64,000 bases of DNA, from NCBI GenBank assembly GCA_016124635.1, contig WGNJ01000011.1, forward strand, positions 62,001-126,000, in the 5' to 3' direction. Shown here piece after piece: positions 33,496 to 42,403 of this stretch (position 1 is its first letter; each line of letters starts with the position of its first letter). The position numbers were made by a program, and so were the translations under genes. This DNA comes from Alphaproteobacteria bacterium. Lineage in GTDB: Bacteria; Pseudomonadota; Alphaproteobacteria; Micropepsales; Micropepsaceae. A model generated the notes under the pieces. The model was not told the DNA's origin and did no database searches. It worked only from the letters and a program-made list of their open reading frames with translations.

Positions 33496-33748
33496 CATAG
33501 TTCCCACGATAGGGACCGACATCACGCTTCCGGCCGCGGAACAGGTTGCCGATAAAGGCGCCTGCTAAAGCGATCACCGCCACGACGGCAGCGACGACGA
33601 ACAACGTCGACGCCACAACGGCGACTAGGGCCAACACCGCGAGCGCGACGGCGACGAAGCCGATCGCGGTTAGCCACCCCCGCCAACCGACGGGCCGCGC
33701 GCGCGACCAATTGATGTAAATCCGGGGGCGATCGTATGGCCCACTCAT
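33488..33748 (-). CDS. Small membrane protein between sufB and sufC
   Basis: 86 residues. The N-terminal part is charged and aromatic ([18 protein letters not shown]), followed by a hydrophobic stretch of roughly 45 residues made of Val, Ala, Leu and Phe that could form two transmembrane helices, then [16 protein letters not shown], a basic and tyrosine-rich tail. The start has GGAAG upstream and overlaps the sufB stop by four bases; the stop overlaps the sufC start, so it is stitched into the operon on both sides. I do not recognise the family. A role in placing the suf complex at the membrane is pure speculation. Confidence 0.75.
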   Translation of the reverse strand: MSGPYDRPRIYINWSRARPVGWRGWLTAIGFVAVALAVLALVAVVASTLFVVAAVVAVIALAGAFIGNLFRGRKRDVGPYRGNYDA

Positions 33749-35196
33749 CCCACACTTCCTTCTAGGCTGATGCCGATCAGTTTTTGCGCTTCGACGGCAA
33801 ACTCCATCGGCAAGTTCTGTAGAACCTCGCGGCAGAACCCGTTGACGATCAACGTCACGGCCTCTTCGGTCGGAATGCCGCGCGACCTGCAATAGAACAA
33901 TTGGTCATCGCTGATCTTCGACGTCGTTGCTTCGTGCTCGAGCTGCGCCGTCTTATTGTGGCACTCCATATACGGTACCGTATGTGCGCCGCATTTTCCG
34001 CCGATCAAGAGCGAGTCGCATTGGGTGTAGTTCCGCGCGTTTTCCGCGCGCGCATGCGCACTGACGAGGCCACGATAAGTGTTCTGCGCTTGCCCGGCGC
34101 TAATGCCCTTCGAAATGATGCGCGAGCGCGTGTTCCGGCCGAGGTGAATCATCTTCGTGCCGGTGTCGGCTTGCTGATGATTGTTGGTGATCGCAATCGA
34201 AAAGAATTCACCCACCGAGTAGTCGCCGCGAAGGATACAGCTCGGATATTTCCAAGTGATGGCCGAGCCGGTCTCGACCTGCGTCCAGCTGATCTTTGAC
34301 CTTGCGCCGCGGCAATCGCCGCGTTTGGTGACGAAGTTGTAGATCCCGCCTTTGCCGTCCTCATCGCCGGGGTACCAGTTCTGCACTGTCGAATATTTGA
34401 TCTCGGCGTCGTCGAGCGCGATCAGTTCGACCACGGCTGCGTGCAGCTGGTTCTCGTCGCGCATGGGTGCTGTACACCCTTCGAGATACGAGACATAGGA
34501 GCCCTTGTCGGCAATGATCAGCGTGCGCTCGAACTGTCCCGTCGATGCCTCGTTGATGCGGAAGTACGTCGACAATTCCATCGGGCAGCGCACGCCGGGC
34601 GGCACGTAGACGAACGAGCCGTCCGAAAACACGGCCGAATTCAGCGTCGCGAAGAAATTGTCCGTAATCGGCACGACGCTGCCGAGATACTTGCGCACCA
34701 GCTCGGGATGCGTCTGGAGGGCCTCGGAGATCGGGCAGAAGATGACGCCGGCCTCCGCGAGTGTTCCCTTGAACGTGGTCGCCACTGAAACGCTGTCGAA
34801 GACCGCGTCGACGGCGACACCCGCGAGCAGCTTCTGTTCCGTCAGCGGAATGCCGAGCTTCTTGTAAGTTTCGAGAAGCTTAGGATCGACCTGATCCAAG
34901 CTCTCCAGCTTCTTCTGGTTCTTTGGCGCTGAGTAGTAATAGGCGTCTTGGTAGTCGATAGCCGGATAACGCAGCTTCGCCCAGCGCGGTTCGCGCATCG
35001 TCTGCCAACGTTCGAACGCTTGCAGGCGCCACTCGAGCATCCACTCCGGCTCGTTCTTCTTGGCCGAAATGAATCGGATGATGTCGGCGTTCAGGCCCTT
35101 AGGGGCCTTCTCGCTCTCAATGTCCGTGACGAAGCCGTATTTGTAGCGCTCGGCTCCCCGAGCGGCGACGGCATCGATTGTTGCTTGTTCTGCCAT
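33745..35196 (-). CDS. sufB: Fe-S assembly scaffold subunit SufB
   Basis: 483 residues. Motifs: [36 protein letters not shown], and near the end [19 protein letters not shown], the SufB/D signature with the conserved Cys/Glu. Main site of cluster assembly in SufBC2D. The start at 35196 ([14 protein letters not shown]) follows GAGGAA; the longer frame to 35232 runs into the upstream gene. It lies 10 bp after the desulfurase stop. Confidence 0.96.
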   Translation of the reverse strand: MAEQATIDAVAARGAERYKYGFVTDIESEKAPKGLNADIIRFISAKKNEPEWMLEWRLQAFERWQTMREPRWAKLRYPAIDYQDAYYYSAPKNQKKLESLDQVDPKLLETYKKLGIPLTEQKLLAGVAVDAVFDSVSVATTFKGTLAEAGVIFCPISEALQTHPELVRKYLGSVVPITDNFFATLNSAVFSDGSFVYVPPGVRCPMELSTYFRINEASTGQFERTLIIADKGSYVSYLEGCTAPMRDENQLHAAVVELIALDDAEIKYSTVQNWYPGDEDGKGGIYNFVTKRGDCRGARSKISWTQVETGSAITWKYPSCILRGDYSVGEFFSIAITNNHQQADTGTKMIHLGRNTRSRIISKGISAGQAQNTYRGLVSAHARAENARNYTQCDSLLIGGKCGAHTVPYMECHNKTAQLEHEATTSKISDDQLFYCRSRGIPTEEAVTLIVNGFCREVLQNLPMEFAVEAQKLIGISLEGSVG

Positions 35197-35206
35197 CGAA
35201 TATTCC

Positions 35207-36370
35207 TCAGGCCGCGGCGCGCGTGCTCGCACGCTTCACAATGCGCGCCCACGCCTCGATAAACCGGTTTAAATCTTCGGCGGTTGTCGATACGCCGAAG
35301 CTTATGCGGATCGCGCTTTGCGCCAGCGCCGGGTCGACGCCCATCGCGGTCAGCACATGGCTCTGACGCACCTTGCCGGACGAGCACGCCGCGCCGGCGC
35401 TCACCGCAAAACCATCGAGATCAAGCGCGATCACCAAATTCTCAGCGCTTATGCCTGACACCGCGACACAGATAGTGTTTGGCGACCGGTCTGCACCACG
35501 TCCGAACACGACGGCGTCAGCACAGGCCGCGTTAAGCTTTCGTTCACCATCGTCGCGTAACGTCCGCACATTCCCCATTCGATTGAGATCGACGAGCGCT
35601 GCTTCAGCAGCCGCGCCATAGCCTGCGATCCCGGCGACATTCTCTGTTCCCGCGCGAAACCCCCGCTCCTGCCCCCCGCCCGCGATCTGCCGCGTCAACG
35701 GCGCAGCCGCACGTGCCGCGAGCGCGCCGACGCCTTGCGGCCCACCGATCTTGTGTGAACTGAGCGTCGCGTAGTCGAGACCAAGCGCGGCGAATGAGAA
35801 CGGCACCTTCCCAGCTGCTTGCACCGCGTCGCAATGCACGAGCGCTCCGACAGACTTTGCTTCGGCCACGACATCGGCAATCGGCTGGATCACACCCGTC
35901 TCGTTGTTCGCCGCCATGACCGAGACTAACGTCCGGCCCTTGCCTTCCCTGAGCAATCGCCGCAGTTCAGCCAAGTCGATGACACCGTCTGTGGTGACCG
36001 GGCACTGCGCAACGCGTAGACCGGCGTTCGTCGCCTCGCAAAGTGCGGCATTCGCCAGAACCGAGTCGTGTTCGATCGCGGAAACGATGAGCCGCGTTAT
36101 CCGTTCGCCGCTCTCTGCCGCGCCTTGGATCGCGCCTCGCAGCGCCAAGGCGTTTGCTTCCGAACCGCCGCTCGTGAAAACAATCTCGCTCTCGGAACAG
36201 TCGACGAGGCGTGCAACCTGCCTGCGCGCTTTCTCGATCTGCCCACGCGCTTGCCGCCCTTCTGCATGCACCGATTGGGCATTGCCTGTCGTCTCGAGCA
36301 CAGCAAGCATTGCGGCCTTCGCTTCGGGCCGAAGCGGCGCGGTTGCATTGAAGTCGAGGTAGACACGCAT
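35207..36370 (-). CDS. Cysteine desulfurase, class I (IscS/NifS-like)
   Basis: 387 residues. [16 protein letters not shown] start, [16 protein letters not shown] Lys in [15 protein letters not shown], and the extended class I persulfide loop [16 protein letters not shown]. It is distinct from the class II SufS encoded downstream. Class I enzymes usually serve IscU or tRNA thiolation; here the gene sits right behind iscR and before sufB, which is common in alphaproteobacteria, often called sufS2, iscS or nifS. I leave the symbol open. Confidence 0.93.
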   Translation of the reverse strand: MRVYLDFNATAPLRPEAKAAMLAVLETTGNAQSVHAEGRQARGQIEKARRQVARLVDCSESEIVFTSGGSEANALALRGAIQGAAESGERITRLIVSAIEHDSVLANAALCEATNAGLRVAQCPVTTDGVIDLAELRRLLREGKGRTLVSVMAANNETGVIQPIADVVAEAKSVGALVHCDAVQAAGKVPFSFAALGLDYATLSSHKIGGPQGVGALAARAAAPLTRQIAGGGQERGFRAGTENVAGIAGYGAAAEAALVDLNRMGNVRTLRDDGERKLNAACADAVVFGRGADRSPNTICVAVSGISAENLVIALDLDGFAVSAGAACSSGKVRQSHVLTAMGVDPALAQSAIRISFGVSTTAEDLNRFIEAWARIVKRASTRAAA

Positions 36371-36382
36371 TGTTCGTGTTCT

Positions 36383-36850
36383 TTACGCCGCCACGGATTC
36401 GCGCGACGTATCCTGATTTTGTAGCCGGCTCATGCCGAGCACGCGCTTGTTGACGACATCGTCGAGCGAGACCGCGCTCAGGAATATTTGAATCTGCCGG
36501 CCGAGCTCTTCCCAAAGATCATGGGTCACACAGCGCCCCTGCTGTCCTGTGCAGCCTTTCGGGCTGCCGAGTTCGCAGCGCGTCGCCTTGATTGGCTCGT
36601 CGACCGCAAGAATGATGTCGGCAATCCTGGTTTCCGTCGCGCTGCGCGCCAATCGGTACCCGCCGCCAGGACCCCGGGCGCTCACGACGAGACCGCCGCG
36701 CCGCAGCTTGGCAAACAGCTGTTCGAGATAGGACAGGGAAATCTCCTGCCGCTGCGCAATATCGTTGAGAGCCACGGGCTTGCCTTGGCTGTGCCGCGCG
36801 AGGTCGACCATTGCCATAACCGCGTAACGGCCTTTGGTGGAAAGCTTCAT
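36383..36850 (-). CDS. iscR: Rrf2-family Fe-S regulator, IscR-like
   Basis: 155 residues. Winged-helix start MKLSTKGRYAVMAMVDLA, recognition region SLSYLEQLFAKLRRGGLV, wing ARGPGGGYRLAR, and three cysteines with a following His in RCELGSPKGCTGQQGRCVTH, matching the [2Fe-2S] ligand set of IscR (Cys, Cys, Cys, His) with slightly longer spacing. It should sense Fe-S status and repress its own operon. ATG at 36850 preceded by GGAGGGACGGAACTC; the frame extending to 36880 has no better start. First gene of the suf operon. Confidence 0.95.
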   Translation of the reverse strand: MKLSTKGRYAVMAMVDLARHSQGKPVALNDIAQRQEISLSYLEQLFAKLRRGGLVVSARGPGGGYRLARSATETRIADIILAVDEPIKATRCELGSPKGCTGQQGRCVTHDLWEELGRQIQIFLSAVSLDDVVNKRVLGMSRLQNQDTSRESVAA

Positions 36851-36960
36851 GAGTTCCGTCCCTCCGCCCGCCTGCGCCACAACAGCACTCGCGGTCGATT
36901 TCCTTTGCTTTTGCGACCGTCAGGCATGGTAAAAGGCGCGCCCGGCGTCCGTCGGCGAGC

Positions 36961-36989
36961 GATATAGATTTCCTGACTGGAGCGGTCAA
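36961..36989 (-). promoter_or_regulatory. Sigma-70-type promoter of the iscR-suf operon
   Basis: On the minus strand TTGACC, a 17-bp spacer and TATATC, about 110 bp upstream of the iscR start codon. The operator described next covers the -35 and spacer. Confidence 0.65.
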
Positions 36990-36993
36990 GTAT
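36969..36993 (-). promoter_or_regulatory. IscR type-I-like operator
   Basis: Left half ATACTTGAC and right half GTCAGGAAA, separated by seven bases, match the type I pattern ATASYYGAC-N7-GTCRRSTAT almost perfectly on the left and at six of nine positions on the right. It overlaps the -35 and spacer, where holo-IscR would repress. Confidence 0.6.
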
Positions 36994-37041
36994 TAGCCGG
37001 GCGGGCGACGAGGAATCGGCAACAATTTGTTTGAAAAGGGT

Positions 37042-37067
37042 TTTCCAGGGCAGTTGGGACCTGGAAA
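37042..37067. repeat. Inverted repeat upstream of the hydrolase gene
   Basis: TTTCCAGG (37042-37049) and CCTGGAAA (37060-37067) form a perfect 8-bp inverted repeat with a 10-base loop, 50 bp before the hydrolase ATG, in the region divergent from iscR. Possible operator or leader hairpin. Confidence 0.45.
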
Positions 37068-37116
37068 GACTGAGCGTTGGACTAGATCAAGCTGCGGAAA
37101 AAGGTGACGCCAACAA

Positions 37117-37776
37117 ATGCCTGAAGTGATCTTTGCCGGGCCTTCCGGACGCCTCGAGGGCCGGTATCAGCATCAAAAAAGCAAGACCGCGCCGATCGCG
37201 CTGATTCTCCATTCGCACCCGCAGTTCGGCGGCACCATGAACAGCCGCGTCGTCTACGAGATGTTCTACTGCTTCCAGCGCCGTGGCTGCTCGGTGATGC
37301 GGTTCAATTTCCGCGGCGTCGGACGCAGCCAAGGCGTGTTCGACGGCGGCATCGGCGAACTGTCGGATGCAGCAGCAGCCCTCGATTGGATGCAGGCGAT
37401 GAATCCGAGCGCCCAAGGCTGCTGGATCGTCGGCTTCTCGTTCGGTGCGTGGATCGGCATGCAGTTGATGATGCGCCGTCCGGAGATCCAAGCTTTCATC
37501 TCCATCTCGCCGCCGGCGAACATCTATGACTTTACGTTCCTCGCGCCCTGCCCGGCCTCGGGCCTCATCATTCACGGCCGCAACGACCAAGTGGCGCCCG
37601 AAGCCGACGTGCAGAAGCTCGTTGATCGCCTCTCGGCCCAGCGCGGCATCAAGATCACGCAGCAAAAGGTCGAAGGCGCCAACCACTTCTTCGACAACCA
37701 CCTCAAAGAGCTGAAGCAGCACGTCGAGGAATACCTCGACATGCGCATGCCGCCGGTCGAGGAAGCCGCGAGCTAA
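37117..37776 (+). CDS. Alpha/beta hydrolase
   Basis: 219 residues. LILHSHPQFGG resembles the oxyanion/HG strand of short alpha/beta hydrolases; the nucleophile elbow is IVGFSFGAWIG (G-x-S-x-G as GFSFG), the acid is in IIHGRNDQVAPE and the histidine in EGANHFFDNH. Length and layout match the cytoplasmic YhbP/COG2945-type hydrolases. Substrate unknown. No signal peptide. Convergent with the NamZ-like gene, sharing CTAA. Confidence 0.88.
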   Translation: MPEVIFAGPSGRLEGRYQHQKSKTAPIALILHSHPQFGGTMNSRVVYEMFYCFQRRGCSVMRFNFRGVGRSQGVFDGGIGELSDAAAALDWMQAMNPSAQGCWIVGFSFGAWIGMQLMMRRPEIQAFISISPPANIYDFTFLAPCPASGLIIHGRNDQVAPEADVQKLVDRLSAQRGIKITQQKVEGANHFFDNHLKELKQHVEEYLDMRMPPVEEAAS

Positions 37777-38981
37777 GCGGGGTAGCGCAAAAACGCGCGG
37801 CGCTCGGCCTCCCATGATTGCTCGTCGGGAGTCGTGAGTGCGTCGAGGTCACCAGGCTTTGCCGCGTTGTCGTCGACCCATTCGCGCAGCAGCGGCGAGC
37901 CATTGATCACGTCGATCGGCAGCTTTCCGAACTCATATTCGTACGGGAAGTCGCGCCACAAATCGTAGCTCGGATAGAGGCGGCGGATCGCTTTGAACGC
38001 CAGCGCCTGAATGCGCCATGGCTTGAAGGCGTGGTGATCGTAGCTCGGATGTTCGGTGTGAATCTGAACACCGTTGCAGAGCTTGCCGACGTGTTTGTGG
38101 AACGTGGGCTCGAACCAACAGTCGCGCAGATGGCAACCCTTCAGCCACTCCGGCGCCAGTGCATGCATTTCCTGAATCAAGCGCCGCGCGTCGATATCGG
38201 GCGCGCCGAACAATTCGAGTGGCCGCGTTGTTCCTCGCCCTTCGGACAACGTCGTGCCCTCGAGCATCACGGTCCCGGCGTACGCGCGCGCCATCCATAA
38301 ATTCGGCGCATTCGGCGACGGATTGATCCACGTGCGCGCACCGAGCGGCCAGCCGTAGCCTGGCGCCGCCTCGGGCTGCCAGCCTTCCATCTCCACGACG
38401 TGATACTCGACGTCGAGCTTCAGCGTCTTGATGAACCAGAGCCCGAGCTCGCCGAGCGTCAGCCCGTGTCGCATCGGCATCGGCCCCGCGCCGACAAAGC
38501 TCTCCCAGCCTTGGCGAAGGCGCAGACCTTCGACCGGACGCCCTGCAGGATTGGGCCGGTCGAGTACCCACACAGCCTTCTGATGTTTCGCCGCCGCTTC
38601 GAGCATGTAGCGCAGCGTCGTGATGAACGTGTAGATGCGGCACCCGAGATCCTGCAGATCAATCAACGCCAAGTCGAACGTCGCCATCATCGCGTCGCTC
38701 GGCTTGCGCACTTGGCCGTACAGGCTGAACACCGGAATGCCGAGGACCGGATCGTTGAAGTCCGCCGACTCGACCATGTTGTCCTGCTTATCACCGCGCA
38801 AACCGTGCTGCGGCCCGAAGGCGGCCGTTAGATTCACATCGCCGAGCGATGCGATCGCATCCAACGAATGCGTCAAATGATGATTGACGGACGCCGGATG
38901 CGCGACCAATGCGACGCGCTTGCCATGGAGTGGTGCGCCCAAAGAAGGCTCAGAGAGCAATCGATCGATGCCGAATTTCAT
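37773..38981 (-). CDS. DUF1343 / NamZ-like exo-beta-N-acetylmuramidase homologue
   Basis: 402 residues. The conserved GPQHGLRGDKQDNMVES block and SLYGQVRKPSDAM, LQDLGCRIYTFITTL and NPAGRPVEG motifs place it in DUF1343 (glycosidase family 171, NamZ), which removes MurNAc from the non-reducing end of peptidoglycan fragments. In classical NamZ the block reads G-P-E-H-G, so a Gln replaces the usual Glu here; this may mark a distinct clade or altered activity. No signal peptide is visible, unlike secreted NamZ. It is the last gene of a minus-strand operon beginning with anmK, which supports a MurNAc role in the cytoplasm. Start overlaps the DOMON-like stop by four bases. Confidence 0.82.
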   Translation of the reverse strand: MKFGIDRLLSEPSLGAPLHGKRVALVAHPASVNHHLTHSLDAIASLGDVNLTAAFGPQHGLRGDKQDNMVESADFNDPVLGIPVFSLYGQVRKPSDAMMATFDLALIDLQDLGCRIYTFITTLRYMLEAAAKHQKAVWVLDRPNPAGRPVEGLRLRQGWESFVGAGPMPMRHGLTLGELGLWFIKTLKLDVEYHVVEMEGWQPEAAPGYGWPLGARTWINPSPNAPNLWMARAYAGTVMLEGTTLSEGRGTTRPLELFGAPDIDARRLIQEMHALAPEWLKGCHLRDCWFEPTFHKHVGKLCNGVQIHTEHPSYDHHAFKPWRIQALAFKAIRRLYPSYDLWRDFPYEYEFGKLPIDVINGSPLLREWVDDNAAKPGDLDALTTPDEQSWEAERRAFLRYPA

Positions 38982-39520
38982 GCGCGCGACGGTGCTGGAA
39001 GTTGCAGGTCAAAGCAATCGTCATGATGGAAGTCGGGCTTCTCCGGCGGATGCTTCAAGGCCCAGAAAGACTTGCGTCCGCTCTTTTCTTCGATGATCGC
39101 GCTCAGTGCCACGCGCCAGTCTACTTCTGACGGCAAGCCTTTGATCGTCGTGGCCAAAGCAAGTTGATCGGATGTCAGGTTCACTTGAATCGGCGACATC
39201 TGAATCATCGGTGGCGCCTCCGTCATCCCCGCGCGAAATGAACTGAAGCTGTAGAGCGCCCAGCGTGTCGAGGGTGATGCGTTCAGTTCCGTGTAGGCGG
39301 AGCCGGGTTGCGGTTTGATGAACGCCTCAAAACAGGTGTGGTGCCAGAGCAGATCGGTGCGTTTAGCCTGCGCCTTCACCGGTATGAGCAGACCATCCAT
39401 CGATCCGTGCGCGGCATATCGCAGCGACAGATCGCCGTTTGGCATGCGCTCGACGTCGACTTCGATCCGCGAGATGGCGTCGCAAGCTATGTCCGGATGC
39501 CGCTGCAGCGTGGTGCGCAT
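38978..39520 (-). CDS. DOMON-like domain protein
   Basis: 180 residues. The stretch LWHHTCFEAFIKPQPGSAYTELN and WALYSFSSFRAGM resembles the carbohydrate-binding type DOMON-like family; no signal peptide or membrane segment is seen. Predicted mainly beta. It sits between a membrane protein gene (3 bp gap) and the NamZ-like gene (four-base overlap), so it may assist sugar or muropeptide handling; that is inference. Biochemical role unknown. Confidence 0.75.
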   Translation of the reverse strand: MRTTLQRHPDIACDAISRIEVDVERMPNGDLSLRYAAHGSMDGLLIPVKAQAKRTDLLWHHTCFEAFIKPQPGSAYTELNASPSTRWALYSFSSFRAGMTEAPPMIQMSPIQVNLTSDQLALATTIKGLPSEVDWRVALSAIIEEKSGRKSFWALKHPPEKPDFHHDDCFDLQLPAPSRA

Positions 39521-39523
39521 TCT

Positions 39524-39991
39524 TTAGCTCCGTCGAACCTTGCGTTCGGCGGCCATGTGTTCGAAGACGCGCGCGAACTCGGTAAACGCTGCCTTCTTGG
39601 CGTCGTCGTTTGGGGCCTCGTAGACCGTCATCAGTGTCTTCTGCCCTCGCAAAATCTTAAGATAGCGCGGAACCCAATCGCCTTCCTCCAATCGGTAGGA
39701 ATCGATTTGACTCCACGACGCAGACTCCGAGCGCTCCGGCAGTAGAGGAATGACGGGTCTCAGTTTTACACGCACGCCATTGCGATCCACGATCCATACG
39801 CCGCGTTCGACGAGCAGAGGCAGAAGCAGCGCCGGAATAATTGCGACAAAGGTAATCAGCGGAAGGAACAAGTTGGACCAAACGAGAAACGTCGCAACAC
39901 CTATAGCGGCCACCACACTTATGATGGGAATCGTCGGCCGCGCGATCGGATCGAACAGCAACGCTTCGTACCGCGCTTCTTGCTCGCTCAT
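39524..39991 (-). CDS. Hypothetical membrane protein in the anmK operon
   Basis: 155 residues. A short N-terminal segment (MSEQEARYEALLFDPIARP) precedes two closely spaced hydrophobic helices (about residues 22-60: IISVVAAIGVATFLVW and LITFVAIIPALLLPLL), then a soluble part of alternating hydrophobics (WIVDRNGVRVKLRPVIP, YLKILRGQKTLMTVYE) that resembles a PH-like or DUF domain. No family recognised. ATG at 39991 overlaps the anmK stop (ATGA), so it is coupled to that gene. Confidence 0.7.
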   Translation of the reverse strand: MSEQEARYEALLFDPIARPTIPIISVVAAIGVATFLVWSNLFLPLITFVAIIPALLLPLLVERGVWIVDRNGVRVKLRPVIPLLPERSESASWSQIDSYRLEEGDWVPRYLKILRGQKTLMTVYEAPNDDAKKAAFTEFARVFEHMAAERKVRRS

Positions 39992-41100
39992 GCCCGCCCC
40001 ATGGGAACGCTGAGGATCCCGCCTGTCATTCCGCGCGGTGCGCCGGTCGTCCGTGGAAACGTGATAGGCAACCCGCGGAGGCTGCGCACAGCCAAAAGTG
40101 CGATCGCCTCCGCCTCGATGAAATCGCCGCGCCAGCCGACCTCTTCTGCCGATCTCACGACAGCGCCGTCGAGCGCGGCCCGCAGCGCGCTCATGAGAGT
40201 TCCGTTGTGCCGACCACCGCCACACACAATCCACTCATGAGGTGCCTCGGGCAGGTGTTCGCGCGCCTTGGCGAGTGTTGCGGCGACAAAGGCGCAGAGC
40301 GTTGCCGCGCCGTCGGCGACGTTGAGTTCGCGCACAATGTCGGCGGTGAAGTCCATGCGGTCGAGCGACTTCGGCGGTGCTTTGGCAAAGTAGGGATCAG
40401 AGAGCTGCGCAGCGACCACGTCCCGATGCACCTGACCACTTCCAGCCAATGCACCGCCGAAGTCAAACGCCTTGCCGGTGTGACGCAAGGTCCAATCGTC
40501 GATTGGCGCGTTGCCTGGACCGGTGTCGAACGCGATCAGCTCACCGCCGTTTCCGACAAAGGTCACATTGGCGACGCCCCCGATGTTGACGATAGCAAGC
40601 GGTGCGCGGTTGTGAGCGATGACTTGGTGGTAGATCGGCACGATCGGAGCGCCCTGCCCTCCAGCGCGTACGTCTGCGCTACGAAAATCGCTGACGACCG
40701 GCCCGCCGACGGTCCGCGCCAATTGCGGCCCCGATCCGAGCTGCAGCGTCAGGCGCTCCGTTGGCCGATGGACAATCGTCTGTCCATGGAAGCCCACGAC
40801 ATCGATGTCGCCCGCCTCCAATTCCGCCGCCTTCAATAGCGTGAGGACAGCCGCCGCATGCGCATCGGTCAAATCACGTTCGAGTTCGGCAAAAACCCCT
40901 GCCAATGGTCCGGCGAGGCTCGACCTGCCTGCTGCCTCGATCGCCGCCCGCAGCCGTTTGCGTAGCTCATCCGGGTAAGGCGAAAACTGTGTGGGACCAA
41001 AGGCCGCAACGGTTTGGCCATCGGTTTCGATGATCGCCGCGTCGATCCCGTCCATCGACGTTCCGCTCATCAATCCCAGAGCCTTCAGAACGCGCGTCAT
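39988..41100 (-). CDS. anmK: Anhydro-N-acetylmuramic acid kinase
   Basis: 370 residues. Opening GLMSGTSMDGIDAAI is the family's ATP-binding loop; DVVGFHGQTIVHRP, APIVPIYHQ, NIGGVANVTF, and FDTGPGNAPIDDW are all diagnostic, and VCGGGRHNGTLM marks the end. It cleaves and phosphorylates 1,6-anhydroMurNAc to MurNAc-6-phosphate in peptidoglycan recycling. First gene of a four-gene minus-strand unit, divergent from tyrS by 49 bp, a frequent anmK-tyrS arrangement in proteobacteria. Confidence 0.96.
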   Translation of the reverse strand: MTRVLKALGLMSGTSMDGIDAAIIETDGQTVAAFGPTQFSPYPDELRKRLRAAIEAAGRSSLAGPLAGVFAELERDLTDAHAAAVLTLLKAAELEAGDIDVVGFHGQTIVHRPTERLTLQLGSGPQLARTVGGPVVSDFRSADVRAGGQGAPIVPIYHQVIAHNRAPLAIVNIGGVANVTFVGNGGELIAFDTGPGNAPIDDWTLRHTGKAFDFGGALAGSGQVHRDVVAAQLSDPYFAKAPPKSLDRMDFTADIVRELNVADGAATLCAFVAATLAKAREHLPEAPHEWIVCGGGRHNGTLMSALRAALDGAVVRSAEEVGWRGDFIEAEAIALLAVRSLRGLPITFPRTTGAPRGMTGGILSVPMGRA

Positions 41101-41149
41101 TGTGTGCTACACAGCCGCCCCTTGTTGAACCGACGAGCCGTTATAGCCC

Positions 41150-42403
41150 ATGAGTGCCCATCGCTCCGCCTTCTTGAACGACTTCGCCGCGCGCGGACAC
41201 CTCCACCAGTGTACGGACGTGGAGGGTTTGGATGCGCTCATGTCGAAGGAGCGCGTTGCAGGTTACATCGGTTTCGATTCGACCGCCCCCAGCCTGCACA
41301 TCGGTAATCTGACGCAAATCATGCGCCTGCGGGTCCTGCAGCGCCACGGGCACAAGCCGATCGTCGTAGTCGGCGGCGGTACGACGAAGATCGGCGACCC
41401 GTCGGGCAAGGACGAATCGCGTCAGTTGCTGACCGAGCAACAGATCATGGCGAACTCCGCCCGCATCCGCGAGATCTTCACCCGTTACCTCAAGTTCGGA
41501 GACGGGCCGAGCGACGCGATCCTGGTCGACAATTCCGAATGGCTCGACAAGCTCGAGTACATTCCGTTCCTGCGCGACGTGGGCCGTCACTTCACCATCA
41601 ATCGCATGGTCACGATGGACAGCGTGAAGCTTCGGCTCGAGCGCGAACAGCCGCTCACCTTCCTCGAATTCAACTACATGATCTTGCAGGCATACGATTT
41701 CGCCGAATTGAACAAGCGCTACGGTTGCCGCTTGCAGATGGGCGGCTCCGACCAGTGGGGCAACATCGTCGTCGGTATCGACCTCGCGCGGCGCCTGCAC
41801 AATGCGGAGCTCTATGGCCTGACCTCGCCGCTGATCACGACCTCTTCCGGTGCGAAGATGGGCAAGAGTGTCGCCGGCGCCGTTTGGCTATCGGCCGACA
41901 TGCTGAGCCCGTATGATTTTTGGCAATATTGGCGCAACGCCGAGGACGCCGACGTCGGGCGCTTTCTGCGCATCTTCACCGACCTGCCCGTTCCCGAGAT
42001 CGAACGCCTCGAGAAACTTCAAGGCGCCGAGATCAACGACGCCAAGAAGATCCTGGCGAACGAAGTCACCGCCCTCGCCCACGGGCGCGCCGAGGCCGAC
42101 CGCGCAGCGGCCGCCGCGCAAAAGACCTTTGAAGGCGACGGCATCTCTGCCGATCTGCCGACGGTCACGATCAAACGCGCGGATCTCGCCAAGGGGATCG
42201 GTGTGCTCGCTCTCTTTACGCAAGCCGGACTGACGGCCTCGAATTCTGAAGCACGCCGTCAAATCGCCGGAGGTGGCTTGAAGGTGAATGATCGGCCCGT
42301 AACGGATGAGAAGGCGAGCGTCGGAGAGGCCGACTTGACGAACGCCGGCGCGATCAAGCTCTCACTCGGCAAAAAGAAACACGTTCTAGTTCGTCCCGCT
42401 TGA
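41150..42403 (+). CDS. tyrS: Tyrosyl-tRNA synthetase
   Basis: 417 residues, class I synthetase. HIGH-like motif in [12 protein letters not shown], the [12 protein letters not shown] tyrosine pocket, [12 protein letters not shown], and a KMSKS-like KMGKS at about residue 237. The C-terminal S4 domain starts near [14 protein letters not shown]. Standard length and order. Its final 18 bases overlap the convergent AsmA/YhdP-like gene. Divergent from anmK. Confidence 0.97.
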   Translation: MSAHRSAFLNDFAARGHLHQCTDVEGLDALMSKERVAGYIGFDSTAPSLHIGNLTQIMRLRVLQRHGHKPIVVVGGGTTKIGDPSGKDESRQLLTEQQIMANSARIREIFTRYLKFGDGPSDAILVDNSEWLDKLEYIPFLRDVGRHFTINRMVTMDSVKLRLEREQPLTFLEFNYMILQAYDFAELNKRYGCRLQMGGSDQWGNIVVGIDLARRLHNAELYGLTSPLITTSSGAKMGKSVAGAVWLSADMLSPYDFWQYWRNAEDADVGRFLRIFTDLPVPEIERLEKLQGAEINDAKKILANEVTALAHGRAEADRAAAAAQKTFEGDGISADLPTVTIKRADLAKGIGVLALFTQAGLTASNSEARRQIAGGGLKVNDRPVTDEKASVGEADLTNAGAIKLSLGKKKHVLVRPA

